This document shows, one piece after another, positions 21,044-32,085 of a DNA stretch of 64,000 nucleotides. This DNA is from Zygnema cylindricum (taxonomy: Eukaryota > Streptophyta > Zygnematophyceae > Zygnematales > Zygnemataceae). Each line of letters starts with the position of its first letter. Position 1 is the first letter of the stretch. A program made the translations under genes and the position numbers. The DNA lies in NCBI GenBank assembly GCA_037447655.1, contig JBBHKE010001424.1, forward strand, positions 116,521-180,520, written 5' to 3'. The notes beneath the pieces are model-generated. The model saw only the letters and a list, made by a program, of their open reading frames with translations. It searched no databases and was not told the DNA's origin.

Positions 21044-21292
21044 CTAAGCACATAATAGCATCGTGGATATATTTTATAATTTCTGCAAGAATAACATCTT
21101 TGCGGAAGAATCTCCAAGGTTTTAGGCGTAAACATTGACCGTCGGATGTATTGTACTTTTTTATTCGAGACGCCACGTCGTTAACCTATCGGAATGTGTG
21201 GCGAATGATACTTTGCAGACAGTGAAACGAACGTGTAAAATTGGGCCGCGTGGAAAGGATAAAATATATCCACGATGCTATTATGTGCTTAG
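21044..21292. repeat. perfect 34-bp inverted repeat with 181-bp spacer
   Basis: The arm 21044-21077 begins CTAAGCACATAATAGC. The arm 21259-21292 is its exact reverse complement, ending GCTATTATGTGCTTAG. Flanks outside the arms do not match, and no target duplication is evident. Transcription would give a long hairpin. Confidence 0.85.
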
Positions 21293-22457
21293 TTAGTAAA
21301 CATCCCCACTTTTTCGCTAATGGAAGTCCGGCATTAGAGTGATACCGGAACTATTTTTCGGGGCTTTTAGATTCCTGGTCGGTAAGCAGATTCTTCCGTA
21401 CAAATGGCATGAGAGGCGCTGTTGCGTCACCTGTACTGTAGATGTAGACGCCCATTCCTATTTGGAGGCATTTATCATTTTCTTTTCTCCAGTACTCGAA
21501 AGTCGAAACAATCAACGGTGAGGGTGAAGTGAACCTCCCTCACACGAAAAGTGAGGTTGTATATTGTAAGCCTTATTTTTTTCGTACCAATCCGTATTGT
21601 ATTTATTTTATATCAAACATGTGTACTATTGATTTCCCAAGATTCTAAATGGATAGAATGAGCGATTGCGTCGAAGATGCTAAAAAGCAAAAAATCGGAC
21701 GGTCAAAGTTGTCACAAAAGCTTGTAGAAGCTTGACAAATCTCTAGTAAACATGTTATATACAAAAAATTGAAAAATTACGAAAGGATTATTTACAAAAA
21801 CGAAAAAAACCACCACTACGGAAACAACCTCAAAAACTCCCCCCACCCCTACCTTTTTTTTTGTTTGCTTCTGGTAAACAACCTCACTTTTCAGATGATG
21901 GAGGTTCACCAAAAGACGCAATCAAGACAAATTCTTCGTACAAAGATATTCCCAATGAACGACTTACCTAACAAAACCAGCATACAATATTACGCATTAA
22001 AGACAAATCATTGTACGAAAATATTATTTCTCTAATAAGAGTCCTCGTCCATCAAGCGTTTCCAGTAATCGTACGGATATGTTTACAGATACGTTTACGG
22101 ATATGTTTACGGATAAGTTTATTGGCAGTAATGTTTGTATCACTTATCCCCGAAACCACTCACACGACTCACATAAGCCACTCACTTGAAGCCACTCTCT
22201 CGAGCCTTTCACTTCGAGCCACACAATCGAAACCCCTCGCACCCAACTACCCATTCGAAGACCCTTGCTGAAATAAAATACTGAAAGGCACGTTACCTTA
22301 GTTACTCAATCCCACCCACAAATGCCAAATACAATTTTTCAAAAACTAACTTCGACACACTCACTATAACCACTCAATTAACCTACGCACTTCAACCACT
22401 CATTTATTGCCAACAAGGCACCTATTGCTTACGTGTTACATTGCAATTGGAACAACG
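21293..22457. other. intergenic spacer, no gene seen
   Basis: Short open frames only, none recognisable. It contains a small tandem repeat of about 12 bases (GGATATGTTTAC type) at 22,073-22,130 and a stretch rich in CCACTCA-type strings at about 22,150-22,260. Confidence 0.55.
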
Positions 22458-22533
22458 TGAAATTTTGTGAGCTCCATTCCCCAAGAGAATTCCCATATCC
22501 AAAGAAGCTTATCTAGATGATGCCAACTCCAAG
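22458..22533 (-). mobile_element. end of an inverted family-B-like LTR, split by B1
   Basis: Starts TGAAATTTTGTGAGC and continues into AAGAAGCTTATCTAGATGAT. It matches the start (plus coordinates) of the solo LTR at 36,474. It continues at 45,863 on the other side of B1 (TTGATACAAAACCCAAATGA), so B1 inserted into an LTR fragment. Confidence 0.7.
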
Positions 22534-23545
22534 TGTTGAAATTACTAAATTTATAGGGTATTTTCTAGGTCTAAATAGATTAGCGGAAAACGACAAGAAA
22601 AGTGCAAGCAGCCTGCCTCCACATCTTCTCTCTGGCCCCCATACTGGTTGTAGTCATTGAAGGAAAGAGAGAGTGGTGGAGCCATGAATCCCTCAACTCC
22701 ATACGCATAACTGAAGAGTGACACAAGTCACTCTCAACAAAAGGTTGAGTGAGGCAACACACGAACGAACCTCCGACCGGCAGAGCGAGGCATAGCCGTC
22801 AGCTCTAACCGATCTGTCGTAGGATTTCATTAAAATACATATGGTGTGGTAAATATTTAAATTATGTTATAATCCTGAATCCAATAAACGGAATGACCAA
22901 TGAAAGAACATAGAACTAACTAATATATAGTGCAAACATGATCTTGCACGAAATAAATCAATCGGACATTTGTTTCGACAACTAATATTAAATGTCGGTT
23001 TAGGATCCGACGGCACATATCGCAGCCGAAATCCCAAAAAGGGCACATTCGCGGTTTTCGCACGTGGCGTGAGCTGGCGACACGACGAGAGATAACATTC
23101 GGTCGCGAGAATTGTGGAGAACATAAGGACGAGTTAAAAGTGGACACAAGTCCACTCAATGGCCTTGTCGTACAATGGCCTTACAAAAAGTACATCGGCC
23201 ATAGTACTTTTTCAGTACTGTACAATGATTTGATTTGATATAACTATGGTAGATAAGGGTTGTGAGAGAGGTTTTGGGACTTAAAAACTTTTTGTAGAGA
23301 GTCACCTCTCTCATTGAGAGTTTTTATAAATTGGCATTTTTGCCACCCTATAACTAATCGGGTAGCTGGCCGTTTTCAGTGATTCTTTTTGCTACAGACT
23401 CAAGGGAGTCTAGACTACACAAAGGTGCAGTCATATTGTCAATTTGTCTGCTAGGGCAGCAGAGGTTGTGGCTTAAAGTGGGTTAGTTAAAAACTACATA
23501 TAGGCTACCTGAATTATGTAGTCCAATGGAGGACACAAAATTGCA
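22534..23545 (+). mobile_element. 5' LTR of B1
   Basis: 1012 bp. Contains, in order: antisense tRNA-like module (about 22,750-22,820), GTAC cluster (23,165-23,225), TATAAATT (23335-23342), hairpins of the leader array (GACTC-AAGG-GAGTC at 23397-23410, CTGCT-AGGGC-AGCAG at 23448-23462) and the gag ATG at 23,527, before the primer site. Confidence 0.87.
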
Positions 23546-23559
23546 GGTTATGGGCCCAC
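23546..23559 (+). other. half-tRNA primer-binding site of B1
   Basis: GGTTATGGGCCCAC directly after the LTR is complementary to the anticodon stem-loop of eukaryotic initiator tRNA-Met (anticodon CAU inside). Drosophila copia uses the same internal site, primed by a cleaved tRNA half. The site is in the gag frame (V-M-G-P). Confidence 0.85.
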
Positions 23560-24210
23560 CCACTAGGGTACCCATCTTCAATGGATCTGGGTTCATCTAT
23601 TGGGAAGCCATGATGACAAGGGCTTTGTGCGAATAAACGATACTGGGGTATTGTCAGTGGACAAGTGAAACGTCCACCTCATGGAACTCCACCAGGATTT
23701 GGTGGAATAAGGTTTTCTACAGTAGCATCTGCTGCTGCAAAAGAGGCAGATGATGGGGACAACAGTGTGTCCAAAAAGGGGAAAGAGAAAGAGACACCTC
23801 TTGCTCTTATTACCACGTCACCCGAAGCGGGAATCGTGATGACCGCGGAGAACGATACACAAACGTGGGAAGACATCGACATGGCTGCCAAAAACTTCAT
23901 TTTAAGACACCTCACTCAGGCTTTGGCAACCCCCCACCTTCACATTTACAAGGCCGAGGAGTTGTGGGTGAGTTTGGTGGAAATCTATAGAGCTGGTACT
24001 ATTTAAGAGCTCTTGTTGGCCGAACAAAAGTTAGGGAATTATACTTACAAAGGGGTGAAGATGTTAGACTAGTGTAATGATCTCTCTTGTTTGTATATGG
24101 AGATGGAGAGTGCCGGGTGGACAGGTACAATGAAGATGAGAGTAAACACTCTCATCATGAAGTTACCTGACAAGTATGAAAACATAGTGTACCGAGTACA
24201 TGAAATGGAT
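23546..24210 (+). pseudogene. B1 gag, first part, broken
   Basis: Continues the LTR-borne start MEDTKLQ with VMGPPTRVPIFNGSGFIYWE, the copia Gag N-terminus, then hits a stop after ALCE (about 23,635). Further Gag sequence (NDTQTWEDIDMAAKNFILRH, AEELWVSLVEIYRAGTI) follows to 24,006 and again has stops. It is interrupted by B2 at 24,216 and resumes at 30,670. Confidence 0.8.
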
Positions 24211-24427
24211 GACAGTGTAGAAATTAATGGTTTTAAAGTATTTTCTAGGTCTGAATAGAAATAAAGAAAGCCGAGGCAGTCTACCTCTAACTTCTCTCTC
24301 CAAACTCTCAAACTTGTCGCAGTCACTGAGAAATTGGAGAGGAAGCTAGAGCCATGGCTACCTACGCTATCCTGAGGTTTACGGTAAACTTATATTAGTT
24401 AGGGGATTATTTACTAAAAGGTATATG

Positions 24428-24504
24428 CCGGCCATAGGATTTGATCCTAGAACCTGCCGGCCGACAAATAATAAATAGCCGGTAGCCTTAGCCGTTAAGT
24501 CTAG
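24428..24504 (-). other. antisense tRNA-like module in the B2 5' LTR
   Basis: On the minus strand: AACGGCTAAGGCTACCGGCT (D-arm/box-A-like), then a T-arm-like TAGG-ATCAAAT-CCTA (box-B-like). The 3' LTR copy is at 29827-29903. Equivalent modules lie at the same place and in the same antisense sense in the LTRs of B1, B3, D, E and the solo LTR. Confidence 0.5.
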
Positions 24505-25068
24505 ATGTAGTTTTACGTATTATATAGTACGATAATTAATTAAACATGTATTCGTAGGATATATCATTTAACTATAATTGTTAACGGGATACATAGATCT
24601 GGAAGTGTAAAAGTACGAATTGCGGTACGGATAAAAAATCAATACCGCGCATTGATTTCGAAAGCAAAACAAATACCGCGCATGTATTTATCACGGCTAC
24701 GATCAAATGTGAATTTAATCGGACAGCCGGAATTCGCGCCGAGATCTTGGAAGAAGAATTTGGCGGTTTGTGGGCATCGCCACATCGGATGACACGTGGC
24801 GAGATTACATTGGATCGTGGTATCTCCGAAGATTACGGCACCGAATTCGGATATGACAGGTGTCGACATTAAGGCCATGTTGTACAATTTTCGTACATAA
24901 AGAACACTGGCGACTGTACTTTTATGTACATAGGAGAAATCTGATTGGTTCCGTACATCAGTAGATAGAGTCTGTGAGAGAGATAGGACTTAGAAAAATT
25001 AGAAGATAGGACCCTCTCTCCCAGAGAGCTTCTGTACAAAAGGTCAACTTTGACCCTCCATAACTTAC

Positions 25069-25172
25069 TGCTCAGGGGAGCAAATTCAGAGATTCTTTTT
25101 GCTATCGACTCAGGGGAGTCTTGCCTTCACAGGGGTGCAGTTGGTCAGGGTTTTTGTCTGCCAGGGTGGCAG
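25069..25172 (+). promoter_or_regulatory. leader hairpin array H1-H4 in the B2 LTR
   Basis: Four short hairpins in a row: TGCTC-AGGG-GAGCA (25069-25082), GACTC-AGGG-GAGTC (25107-25120), CTTCA-CAGGGG-TGCAG (25125-25140, fully paired as CTTCA/TGAAG in the 3' LTR), and CTGCCA-GGG-TGGCAG (25158-25172). A conserved unpaired stretch, ATTCAGAGATTCTTTTTGC, separates H1 and H2. Stems vary but remain paired in the other LTRs. By its distance from the TATA box in sister LTRs, this lies at the 5' end of the transcript. Confidence 0.75.
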
Positions 25173-25233
25173 TTATTTTTGCTGAAACACAAAGGGGTCA
25201 GGATTATCCTAGAGGCTTCTTGGAAGCTGTCTA

Positions 25234-25260
25234 CTCTGAGGACTTATGGAGGTCTCAGAG
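25234..25260 (+). promoter_or_regulatory. hairpin presenting the gag start codon
   Basis: CTCTGAG (25234-25240) pairs with CTCAGAG (25254-25260). The loop holds ATGGAGGT with the gag ATG at 25246. E keeps the same stem. B3 has TTGTG/CACAA around the equivalent ATG. Confidence 0.6.
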
Positions 25261-25854
25261 TTTCAGGTTATGGGCCCACCCTCTAGGGTACCAATCTTTA
25301 ATGGAACTGGCTTCATATACTGGGAAAGTATGATGATAGGAGCTCTATGCGAAAAAAGGTTTTGGGGGATAGTGAGTGGACGATTGGGGCGTCCATCAAG
25401 TCTTGGAATTCCTCCAGGGTTTAGAGGAAGCAGATTCACCAGGAAAGAGGATCCACCTTCAACGGAGGAAACAAAAGAAGGAGAGGTGGTGGACAAAGGA
25501 AAGGAGAAGGAGACGACCACACCAATAGCAACTGGTTCGACATTCATGTCACCTATTCCGAGGAACGAGGAGAATGATACTGAAACCTGGGACTTCAACA
25601 ATATGGCGGCAAAGCACTTCATCCTACGCCATCTCACTCAAGGACTTGCATGTCCTCATTTGCAGGTAGAAAGGGCATCCGATCTTTGGATGGCTCTCAT
25701 AGAGATGTACCGAAGTGGTACGATTCAGCAACAACAGTTGGCTGATCAGAAAGTTAAGGAGTATGTATACAAAGGGGGAAATATGTTGGATTTTTGCAAT
25801 GAGCTTGCTACACTCTTCATGGAGCTAGAGAGTGCGGGAAAAGATTTTTGGTAA
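25246..25854 (+). pseudogene. B2 gag, N-terminal part
   Basis: 202 codons starting inside the 5' LTR: MEVSEFQ, then VMGPPSRVPIFNGTGFIYWE, across the primer site. The DUF4219-like N-terminus is followed by the UBN2 core (LACPHLQVERASDLWMALIE, then YKGGNMLDFCNELATLFMEL). A stop at 25,855 cuts it. The same frame reopens at 25,990, so it is Gag broken by stops. Confidence 0.85.
25266..25280 (+). other. half-tRNA primer-binding site of B2
   Basis: GGTTATGGGCCCACC, 15 bases complementary to initiator tRNA-Met around its anticodon, immediately after the LTR and in frame with gag. Confidence 0.87.
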
Positions 25855-25989
25855 AATAAAAGGTTAAATGTTTACTGATGAAGTTACCTGATGAGTTCAA
25901 CAACATAGTCAACCGTGTGCAGGACTTGCCGGACTCAAGGTGGATATGGAACTCAATGGTAGGGATAATTCTCGTTCGGGAGAATACGA

Positions 25990-26826
25990 TTGAGATCCGA
26001 AGGGGAGGAAAGAGTGGCCAAGCCTTGGCAACAGCGACCGATTAGAGGAACAAGGATTTCCGGAAACCAGTCCGAAAATATGGGGGTAGGGAGCAGAAAA
26101 AACAGGCTGACGAGTTCGAACCAAGGGCTCCCAAAGGTTTATGCCATTTTTGTAAGAAAACCGGGGCACTATATGGCAGAGTGCACTAAGCTATCCAAGC
26201 TTCGGTTAAAGGAGGGGCAGACCGGTGGTACCCCGAGAGGAAAGAAAAAGGCCCTTGTCACACAGGTACTTGAGGCGAAATCCGCGGACGAGGACAAGGA
26301 GCTCCTTTTGGATGAGGAGTTGGAGGCGAAAAATGAGGTTGAAATTCCACGAAGGCAGAAATGTGCTTACGGTGGATTCAAAGGTGTAGCCGGCTATTTT
26401 GTAGATTCAGGTGCCTCCATGCACATGTGTAAGGATAGGCACCTGTTCACTAAGATAAGAAAGATTCCCACCATAGAGATAGAGTACGGGGATGGGAGGA
26501 TAGTCACCACTACTCTTGTAGGATCGGTAGATCTGAAAGTGTTAGTAGAGAGACGGACATCCATATTAACAATCTCCGTTGTATTTTTTATCCCGGAGCT
26601 GAACAAAAACCTTATCTCTACATCTATATTAGATGATAAGGGTTTTTTCACTAGCACTAGGGAAGGAGTCTTTATTGCTAGTTTTGAGGAGGATGTCTAT
26701 TTCATTGCTCAGAAAGGTAGCCATGGGATGTTTAGGCTGATCTTAAGTAATGAAACGAAGAAACTTTATTATGCAGGTGTTCATGATATTATGATGTGGC
26801 ATAAGAGGCTTGGGCATGTGAATTGA
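25990..26826 (+). pseudogene. B2 gag end and aspartic protease
   Basis: 278 codons: end of Gag with a damaged zinc knuckle (AIFVRKPGHYMAEC, where sister D has CHFCKKP), then protease with the catalytic DSGAS (VDSGASMHMCKDRHLF) and the GAG-pre-integrase start (IMMWHKRLGHVN). The Gly-rich strand VEIEYGDGRIVTT is kept. It stops at 26,827 within the LGHVN region. Confidence 0.85.
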
Positions 26827-26827
26827 G

Positions 26828-27659
26828 ATAAGTTAAGAGAGATGAAAAAGATGGGAGTGGTGGAAGGGATTCAGTTCAGTGAGAGTGATGTATAAATCAT
26901 TGTAGTGGATGTGCTCAAGGTAAAGCACACATATTAACCTTTCCTTAAACAGCCACCTATAAGGGAGAAAAAATTCTAGATCTAGTACACACAGATATTT
27001 GGGGACCGGCTAGAGTGCCCTCACCGGGGGGGAAGAGATTTATGATGACTATAACTGATGATTGGTCTCCGTATTCTCGGGTGTATTTTTTGAAAAACAA
27101 GTCCGAAGCTCAGAATTGTTTTAGACAATATAAAGCATAGAGCGAAAAACACCATGAAACTCGAATCAACAGAGTAAGGAATGACAATGGTGGAGAGTAT
27201 ACTTCTAACCAGTTTGAGGATTTTTTGAGGGAAGATAGGGTCCAACACCAAAAGAGAGTTCCAGAAAATCCGGAACAGATTGGGGTAGCTGAAAGGTTAA
27301 ATAGAACACTAAGTGATAGTGCTAGAAGTATGTTGTCGGATAGGAAGATACGAAAAAGGTTTTGGGCAGAAGCAATGAACTGTGCTAATTACCTCAAAAA
27401 TAGAGTTCTTACTTCAACTATAAAAGATCAAACACCTCATGAAAGATGGACAGGCCGGAAACTAGTCTTATCTCACTTAAACGTTTTGGGCAGTCAAGTA
27501 TTCAGTCTAGATACAGATCGGTCTAATTGGAAGTTAGATCCTAAAGGAAAACCGGGATACTTATTAGGATATGATGAGGATGTTAAAGGATATAGAGTTT
27601 ATGATCTAAAAAGAGAAGATATAATCTTAGTAAAACATCTAGTAGTTATGGATGAATGA
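26828..27659 (+). pseudogene. B2 integrase
   Basis: Zinc-region end (GCAQGKAH), then core with the first Asp (LVHTDIWGPA), TITDDWS with frame breaks, and RNDNGGEYTS. From 27,225 it is open again: NPEQIGVAERLNRTLSDSAR with the catalytic Glu region, then GYDEDVKGYRVYDL. At least one frame change and several stops are present. Confidence 0.8.
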
Positions 27660-27806
27660 AAGTCTGTGGATCCCTTCAAATATACAAAGTCAGTAAAAAT
27701 CAGATTTGAGTCAGAAAATTCCGATGACTTTGAGCTCCCTAACTATGTAGGTTTTTGAGAAGATGACATTCTTACACATACAAATCAGACCGAAAAGGAC
27801 TCGGCT

Positions 27807-28760
27807 GTGGAAACTCCAGTGACAACTCTACCCGAAGCGGAAGACGTGGTGGAAATTGATTCGGAATCAAGGGATAGGGGAGAAGCCGAGTTTGTTCGAA
27901 AGAATCCACGAGAACCATCTATTCCGGCCTCAGATTTTGAGGGGGGAAGGAGAAGTAGCAAAAGACTGCAAGAAAAACAGGTTAATAACAAGGTAACTAA
28001 ACTATCTCATCAAGATGAACCTCAAACTTATGGAGAGGCGATGACTTGTCCAGAAAGAAATCGGTGGAAGACAGCCATCAATGAGGAGATGGCCTCAATT
28101 ATGGCAGCCGATACTTGGGAGCTGGTGGATTGTCCACCTAACCGAAAACCAATCGGTTGTAAGTGGGTTTTCAAATTAAAACTGAACCCAGATAACACAA
28201 TCGAGCGCTACAAGGCCCGACTAGTGGCAAAGGGATTTACACAAAAGGAGGGAATTGACTACGAGGAAACCTTTGCCCCGGTGGTCAGATTTCCCTCCGT
28301 CCGCATACTTCTCAGCCTGGCAGCAGCGGAAGACATGGAAGTGCACCAGATGGACATCAAAACAGCCTTTTTGCATGGAGAATTGGAAGAGGAGATCTTC
28401 ATGCGACAACCCGAAGGGTTTGTGGAAGAAGGAGAGGAGAGTAAGGTATGCCGGCTGATTAAATCTCTTTATGGTTTGAAACAGGCGCCTCGACAGTGGA
28501 ATAAGAAGCTTGATGAGTTTCTTACCGGTCTAGGATATATTCGGATCAGCTCAGATCACTCAATCTATGTTTTCGAAGATGAGGAAGGTTTTATATTTAT
28601 TGCAATTTATGTTGATGATTTGCTTGTTTTAAGTAAATCAATGGAAAAAATTAATAAACTGAAAACCGATCTTAAGGAGAGATTTGAAATGAAGGATATG
28701 GGGGAAGCAAAATATATTTTGGAAATTCAAGCAGAGAGAGACCGAAATAGAAAATTATAA
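27807..28760 (+). pseudogene. B2 reverse transcriptase
   Basis: 317 open codons containing GCKWVFKLKLNPDNTIERYK, ARLVAKGFTQKEGIDYEETF, DIKTAFLHGELEEEIFM, SLYGLKQAPRQWNKKLDEFL and the catalytic AIYVDDLLVLSKS. All RT palm motifs are intact in this stretch. The frame breaks at 28,760 and continues in RNase H in another frame. Confidence 0.88.
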
Positions 28761-28762
28761 GA

Positions 28763-29500
28763 TTGACTCAAAAGGAAGCAATAGGGAACATGCTTAAAAA
28801 ATTTCAAATAGATAAACCTAATAGTTGTACAACTCCAATGGAGTTGAAAAAGGGAAGTGAGGGGAGTGAGGAAGAAGGAGTCATACTCTTAGAGGAGGAA
28901 TTATCTCGTGAAGAACAGAAGTTCATAGAGACTATTCGTTACAGGCAAGTAGTGGGAAGTCTAATCTATTTTATAAATTGTACCCGACCGGATTTAGCTG
29001 CAGTTCTAGGAGTGCTAAGTAGAAGTCTAAATGCTCCCACTAAGAGGGATTAGGAGGCAGCTAAGAGAGTCCTTAGATACTTGATAGGAACTAGGGATCT
29101 ATGGTTGTATATGGGTGGGGAGAATACTGACATCACTACTAGGAGTGATTCTAGTTATGGTGATGCTCCGATGAGGAGATGCACTTCAGGATATGTATTA
29201 TATGTGGGTGATGGGGCTTGCTGTTGGAGTAGCAAACAGCAAAAGGTTATTACTCAATCCACCATGGAGGTTGAGTATATGGCCTCTTGCTCTGCTGTAA
29301 AAGACTTGATGTGGGTCAAGTCTTTGCTTGGTGAGCTTCGTCATCTTAAGAGTGGTGTGCATAAAATATTTTGTGATAATCAGGCAGCAATTGCTATTTC
29401 TGCCAATCCTAAACATCATTTTAAAGCCAAACACATGGAAATTAGACTCAGCTTTGTTAGAGAGAAAGTAGAAAATAAAATAATCAGTTTAGAGTACTGA
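28763..29500 (+). pseudogene. B2 RT connection and RNase H
   Basis: 28,763-29,053 has RYRQVVGSLIYFINCTRPDL (RT/RNase H junction), ended by a stop at 29,054. 29,081-29,500 has the RNase H domain with SDSSYGDAPMRRCTSGYVLY, GACCWSSKQQKVITQSTMEV EYMA and HHFKAKHMEIRLSFVREKVE, ending shortly before the polypurine tract. Confidence 0.85.
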
Positions 29501-29599
29501 CCAGATAGTGAGATGGTAGCAGATATGATGACCAAACGTGTGCCGTCCCCTAAGCTAATTTCTGCAGGGAGAATTGTGGTCTGAAATTAAAGATTGACT

Positions 29600-29614
29600 A
29601 GAAAATAAGGGGAG
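29600..29614 (+). other. polypurine tract of B2
   Basis: GAAAATAAGGGGAG immediately before the 3' LTR. The same AAATAAAGGGAG-type tract precedes the 3' LTRs of B1, D and E. Confidence 0.8.
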
Positions 29615-30664
29615 TGTAGAAATTAATGGTTTTAAAGTATTTTCTAGGTTTGAATAGAAATAAAGAAAACCGAGGCAGTCTACCTCTAACTTCTCTCTCC
29701 AAACTCTCAAACTTGTCGCAGTCACTGAGAAATTGGAGAGGAAGCTAGAGCCATGGCTACCTACGCTATCCTGAGGTTTACGCGAAACTTATATTAGTTA
29801 GGGGATTATTTACTAAAAGGTATATGCCGGCCATAAGATTTGATCCTAGTACCTGCCGGCCGACAAACAGTAAATAGCCGGTAGCCTTATCCGTTAAGTC
29901 TAGATGTAGTCTTACGTATTATATAGTACGATAATTATTTAAACATTAATTCGTAGGATATATCATTTAACTATAATTGTTAACGGGATACATAGATCTG
30001 GTAGTGTAAAAGTACGAATTGCGGTACGGATAAGAAATCAATACCGCGCATTGATTTCGTAAGCAAAACAAATACCGCGCATGTATTTATCACGGCTACA
30101 ATCAAATGTGAATTTAATCGGACGGCCGGAATTCGCGCCAAGATCTCGTAAGAAGAATTCGGCGGTTTGTGGGCATCGCCACATCGGATGACACGTGGCG
30201 AGATTACATTGGATCGTGGTATCTCCGGAGATTACGGCACTGAATCCAGATATGACATGTGTCAACATTAAGGCCGTGTTGTACAATTTTCGTACATAAA
30301 GTACACGGGCGACTGTACTTTTATGTACGGTGGAGAAATCTGATTGGTTACGTTCATCAGTAGATAGAGTCTGTGAGAGAGATAGGACTTAGAAAAATTA
30401 GGAGATAGGATCCTCTCTCATAGAGAGCTTCAATACAAAAGGTCAACTTTGACCCTCCATAACTTACTGCTCAAGGGAGCAAATTCAGAGATTCTTTTTG
30501 CTATCGACTTAGGGGATTCTTGGCTTCATAGGGGTGAAGGTGGTCAGAGTTTTTGTCTGCCAGGGTGGCAGTTGTTTTTGCTGAAACACAAAGTGGTCAG
30601 GGTTATCCTAGAGGCTTCTTGGAAGCTGTCCACTCTGAGGACTTATGGAGGTCTCAGAGTTTCA
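29615..30664 (+). mobile_element. 3' LTR of B2
   Basis: 1050 bp, same ends and same internal order as 24216-25265, followed by the GACAG duplication and then B1 gag (SSWKCNTLVRMI). Confidence 0.92.
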
Positions 30665-30705
30665 GACAGTTCATGGAAGTGTAACACATTGGTCCGGATG
30701 ATACT

Positions 30706-31579
30706 TGAAATTTTATGTTCTCCATTGTCCCATAGCATGAGTACCCTATGCAAAGTCTCTAGGATAATATTTGCCCCTTCCACTTTCTCACTCAATAGGT
30801 GCCGCCCAGGCACACAAAAACTTTTACCACCCTCACCTTTGTGAGGAGAAGACTCCCTTGAGTCAAACGCAAAAAGAATCACTGAATATGCTCCCATGAG
30901 CAGTAAGTTATGGTTGGCCAAAGATGGCCTATAAATAGAAAAGGTCATCTGGAGAGAGGAGCCTCAAACACGCTGAGTCCCTTATTTCCTACTCACAACT
31001 ACCTATTACTTTACCCTAGACCAATCAAAACAGTGTATAGTAAAAGAAGGTACAGTGGTCGATTGTACTTCTTGTATGACTTTTGTACAACATGACCTTA
31101 TAGTTCACACTTGTCAACTTAGGAGCCATCGTTCCTCCTCCCATCCTTTCCGGCGTCCAATGATGTGGCACCACGTGGAACAGCGCGCCGCTATGTAGAA
31201 AAGCCGCCAAAGATTCATTCGGGTTTGGCGGGGGCGACAACATTCGTCCGATAATATATTTTACACGGCTAGATTCACGTCCGCGAGCGTCGTTTGATTA
31301 TAGATGACGTTTCATCAATTTTGGTATGTTTTAGTGAAAGTGACGTTTTGCGTAACACTTTAATTAAATACCGAACCACATACGTGTATCGTTCAGCTAA
31401 CGCCTATATGGTTAAGGTGTATGTCTACATAGTCTTCTGCAGACCAAGGTTCAAATCCTTAATCTATCAATCCGTCTGCCTGTTTCTTTCTGACTATGGC
31501 GGCAGCCATGGTGACTCTCTCTCTCTCTTCACTCTGGAGTCTAAATTAAGAAGTGAATAATAATTACTTCTTTTCAACA
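30706..31579 (-). mobile_element. 3' LTR of B3
   Basis: 874 bp. Minus strand TGTTGAAAAGAAGTAATT ... AAAATTTCA. The antisense tRNA-like module reads on plus at 31396-31464. It has CCACGTGG (31,171) and a TATA-like string (plus CTATAAATA, 30,930). Leader hairpins include TGCTC-ATGG-GAGCA, GACTC-AAGG-GAGTC and GTGCC-TGGGC-GGCAC. The purine tract (plus CTCCCCTTA) follows at 31,580. Confidence 0.88.
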
Positions 31580-31641
31580 CTCCCCTTAATTCTTAGTCAA
31601 CTTTTAATTGAAGTCCACAATTTTCTCAGCAAAATTTTAAT

Positions 31642-32010
31642 TTAGGAGAAGGCACTAGTTTTGTCATCATGACTTTTATGAACCAGTTTAATTATTTCAT
31701 TCTCAACCTTCTCTTTGACAAAGCTTAGTCTTATATCCATATGTTTAGCTTTGAAATGGTGTTTTGGATTAGCTGCGAAAGAGATAACAACTAGATTATC
31801 ACAGAAGACATTCTGAGTCCCAATTTTCATGAACCCAAGTTCTTCAATTAGAGATTTCACCCACATTAATTCTTTAGTGGCAACACATGAAGCCATGTAT
31901 TTAGCCTCCATAGTGGACTGAGCAACTACTTTTTGTTGTTTGCTACTCCAACTGCATGGACCAGATTCAATTTGCAACACATATCTAGTTGTATATCGTC
32001 TGAAAGGCAC
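31642..32010 (-). pseudogene. B3 RNase H
   Basis: MPFRRYTTRYVLQIESGPCS then WSSKQQKVVAQSTMEAKYMA and HHFKAKHMDIRLSFVKEKVE. The RNase H landmarks are collinear with B2 but separated from RT by stops. Confidence 0.82.
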
Positions 32011-32085
32011 ATCCCCATAACTGGCATCACTTTAAGTGGTGATGTCACTGTGCTCCCCTCCTAAATGGAACCATAATTCCCTTGT

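Larger units (their letters stand above)
24216..25265 (+). mobile_element. 5' LTR of B2
   Basis: TGTAGAAATTAATGG ... CAGAGTTTCA. Order of parts: AGCCATGGCTACC palindrome (24,351), antisense tRNA-like module (24428-24504), CACGTGGC (24,794), GTAC array (24,879-24,958), GGTCAACTTTGACC palindrome (25042-25055), hairpins H1-H4 (25069-25172), and the ATG-bearing hairpin (25234-25260). Confidence 0.92.
24216..30664 (+). mobile_element. family-B copia element B2, most complete copy
   Basis: Two LTRs of exactly 1050 bp (24216-25265 and 29615-30664), exact 5-bp duplication GACAG (24211-24215 and 30665-30669), primer site and polypurine tract present. It carries gag, protease, integrase, RT and RNase H in copia order (integrase before RT), but in at least three frames with in-frame stops, so it is not autonomous now. 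The LTRs differ at a few dozen positions by eye, implying an insertion that is neither very recent nor ancient. It lies within B1 gag. Confidence 0.92.

Noticed and set aside
22580-23160. Several 60-90-codon minus-strand frames in LTRs (also 24,639-24,887, 30,038-30,286, 50,068-50,376)
   Set aside because: They recur in LTRs only because the LTRs are repeated, differ in frame between families and overlap the tRNA-like and CACGTG parts. No coding evidence.
31396-31464. Functional tRNA gene in the B3 LTR
   Set aside because: The T arm is tRNA-like but no full acceptor stem or clean anticodon arm forms, and the same module recurs in all LTRs, so it is an LTR part and not a tRNA gene.
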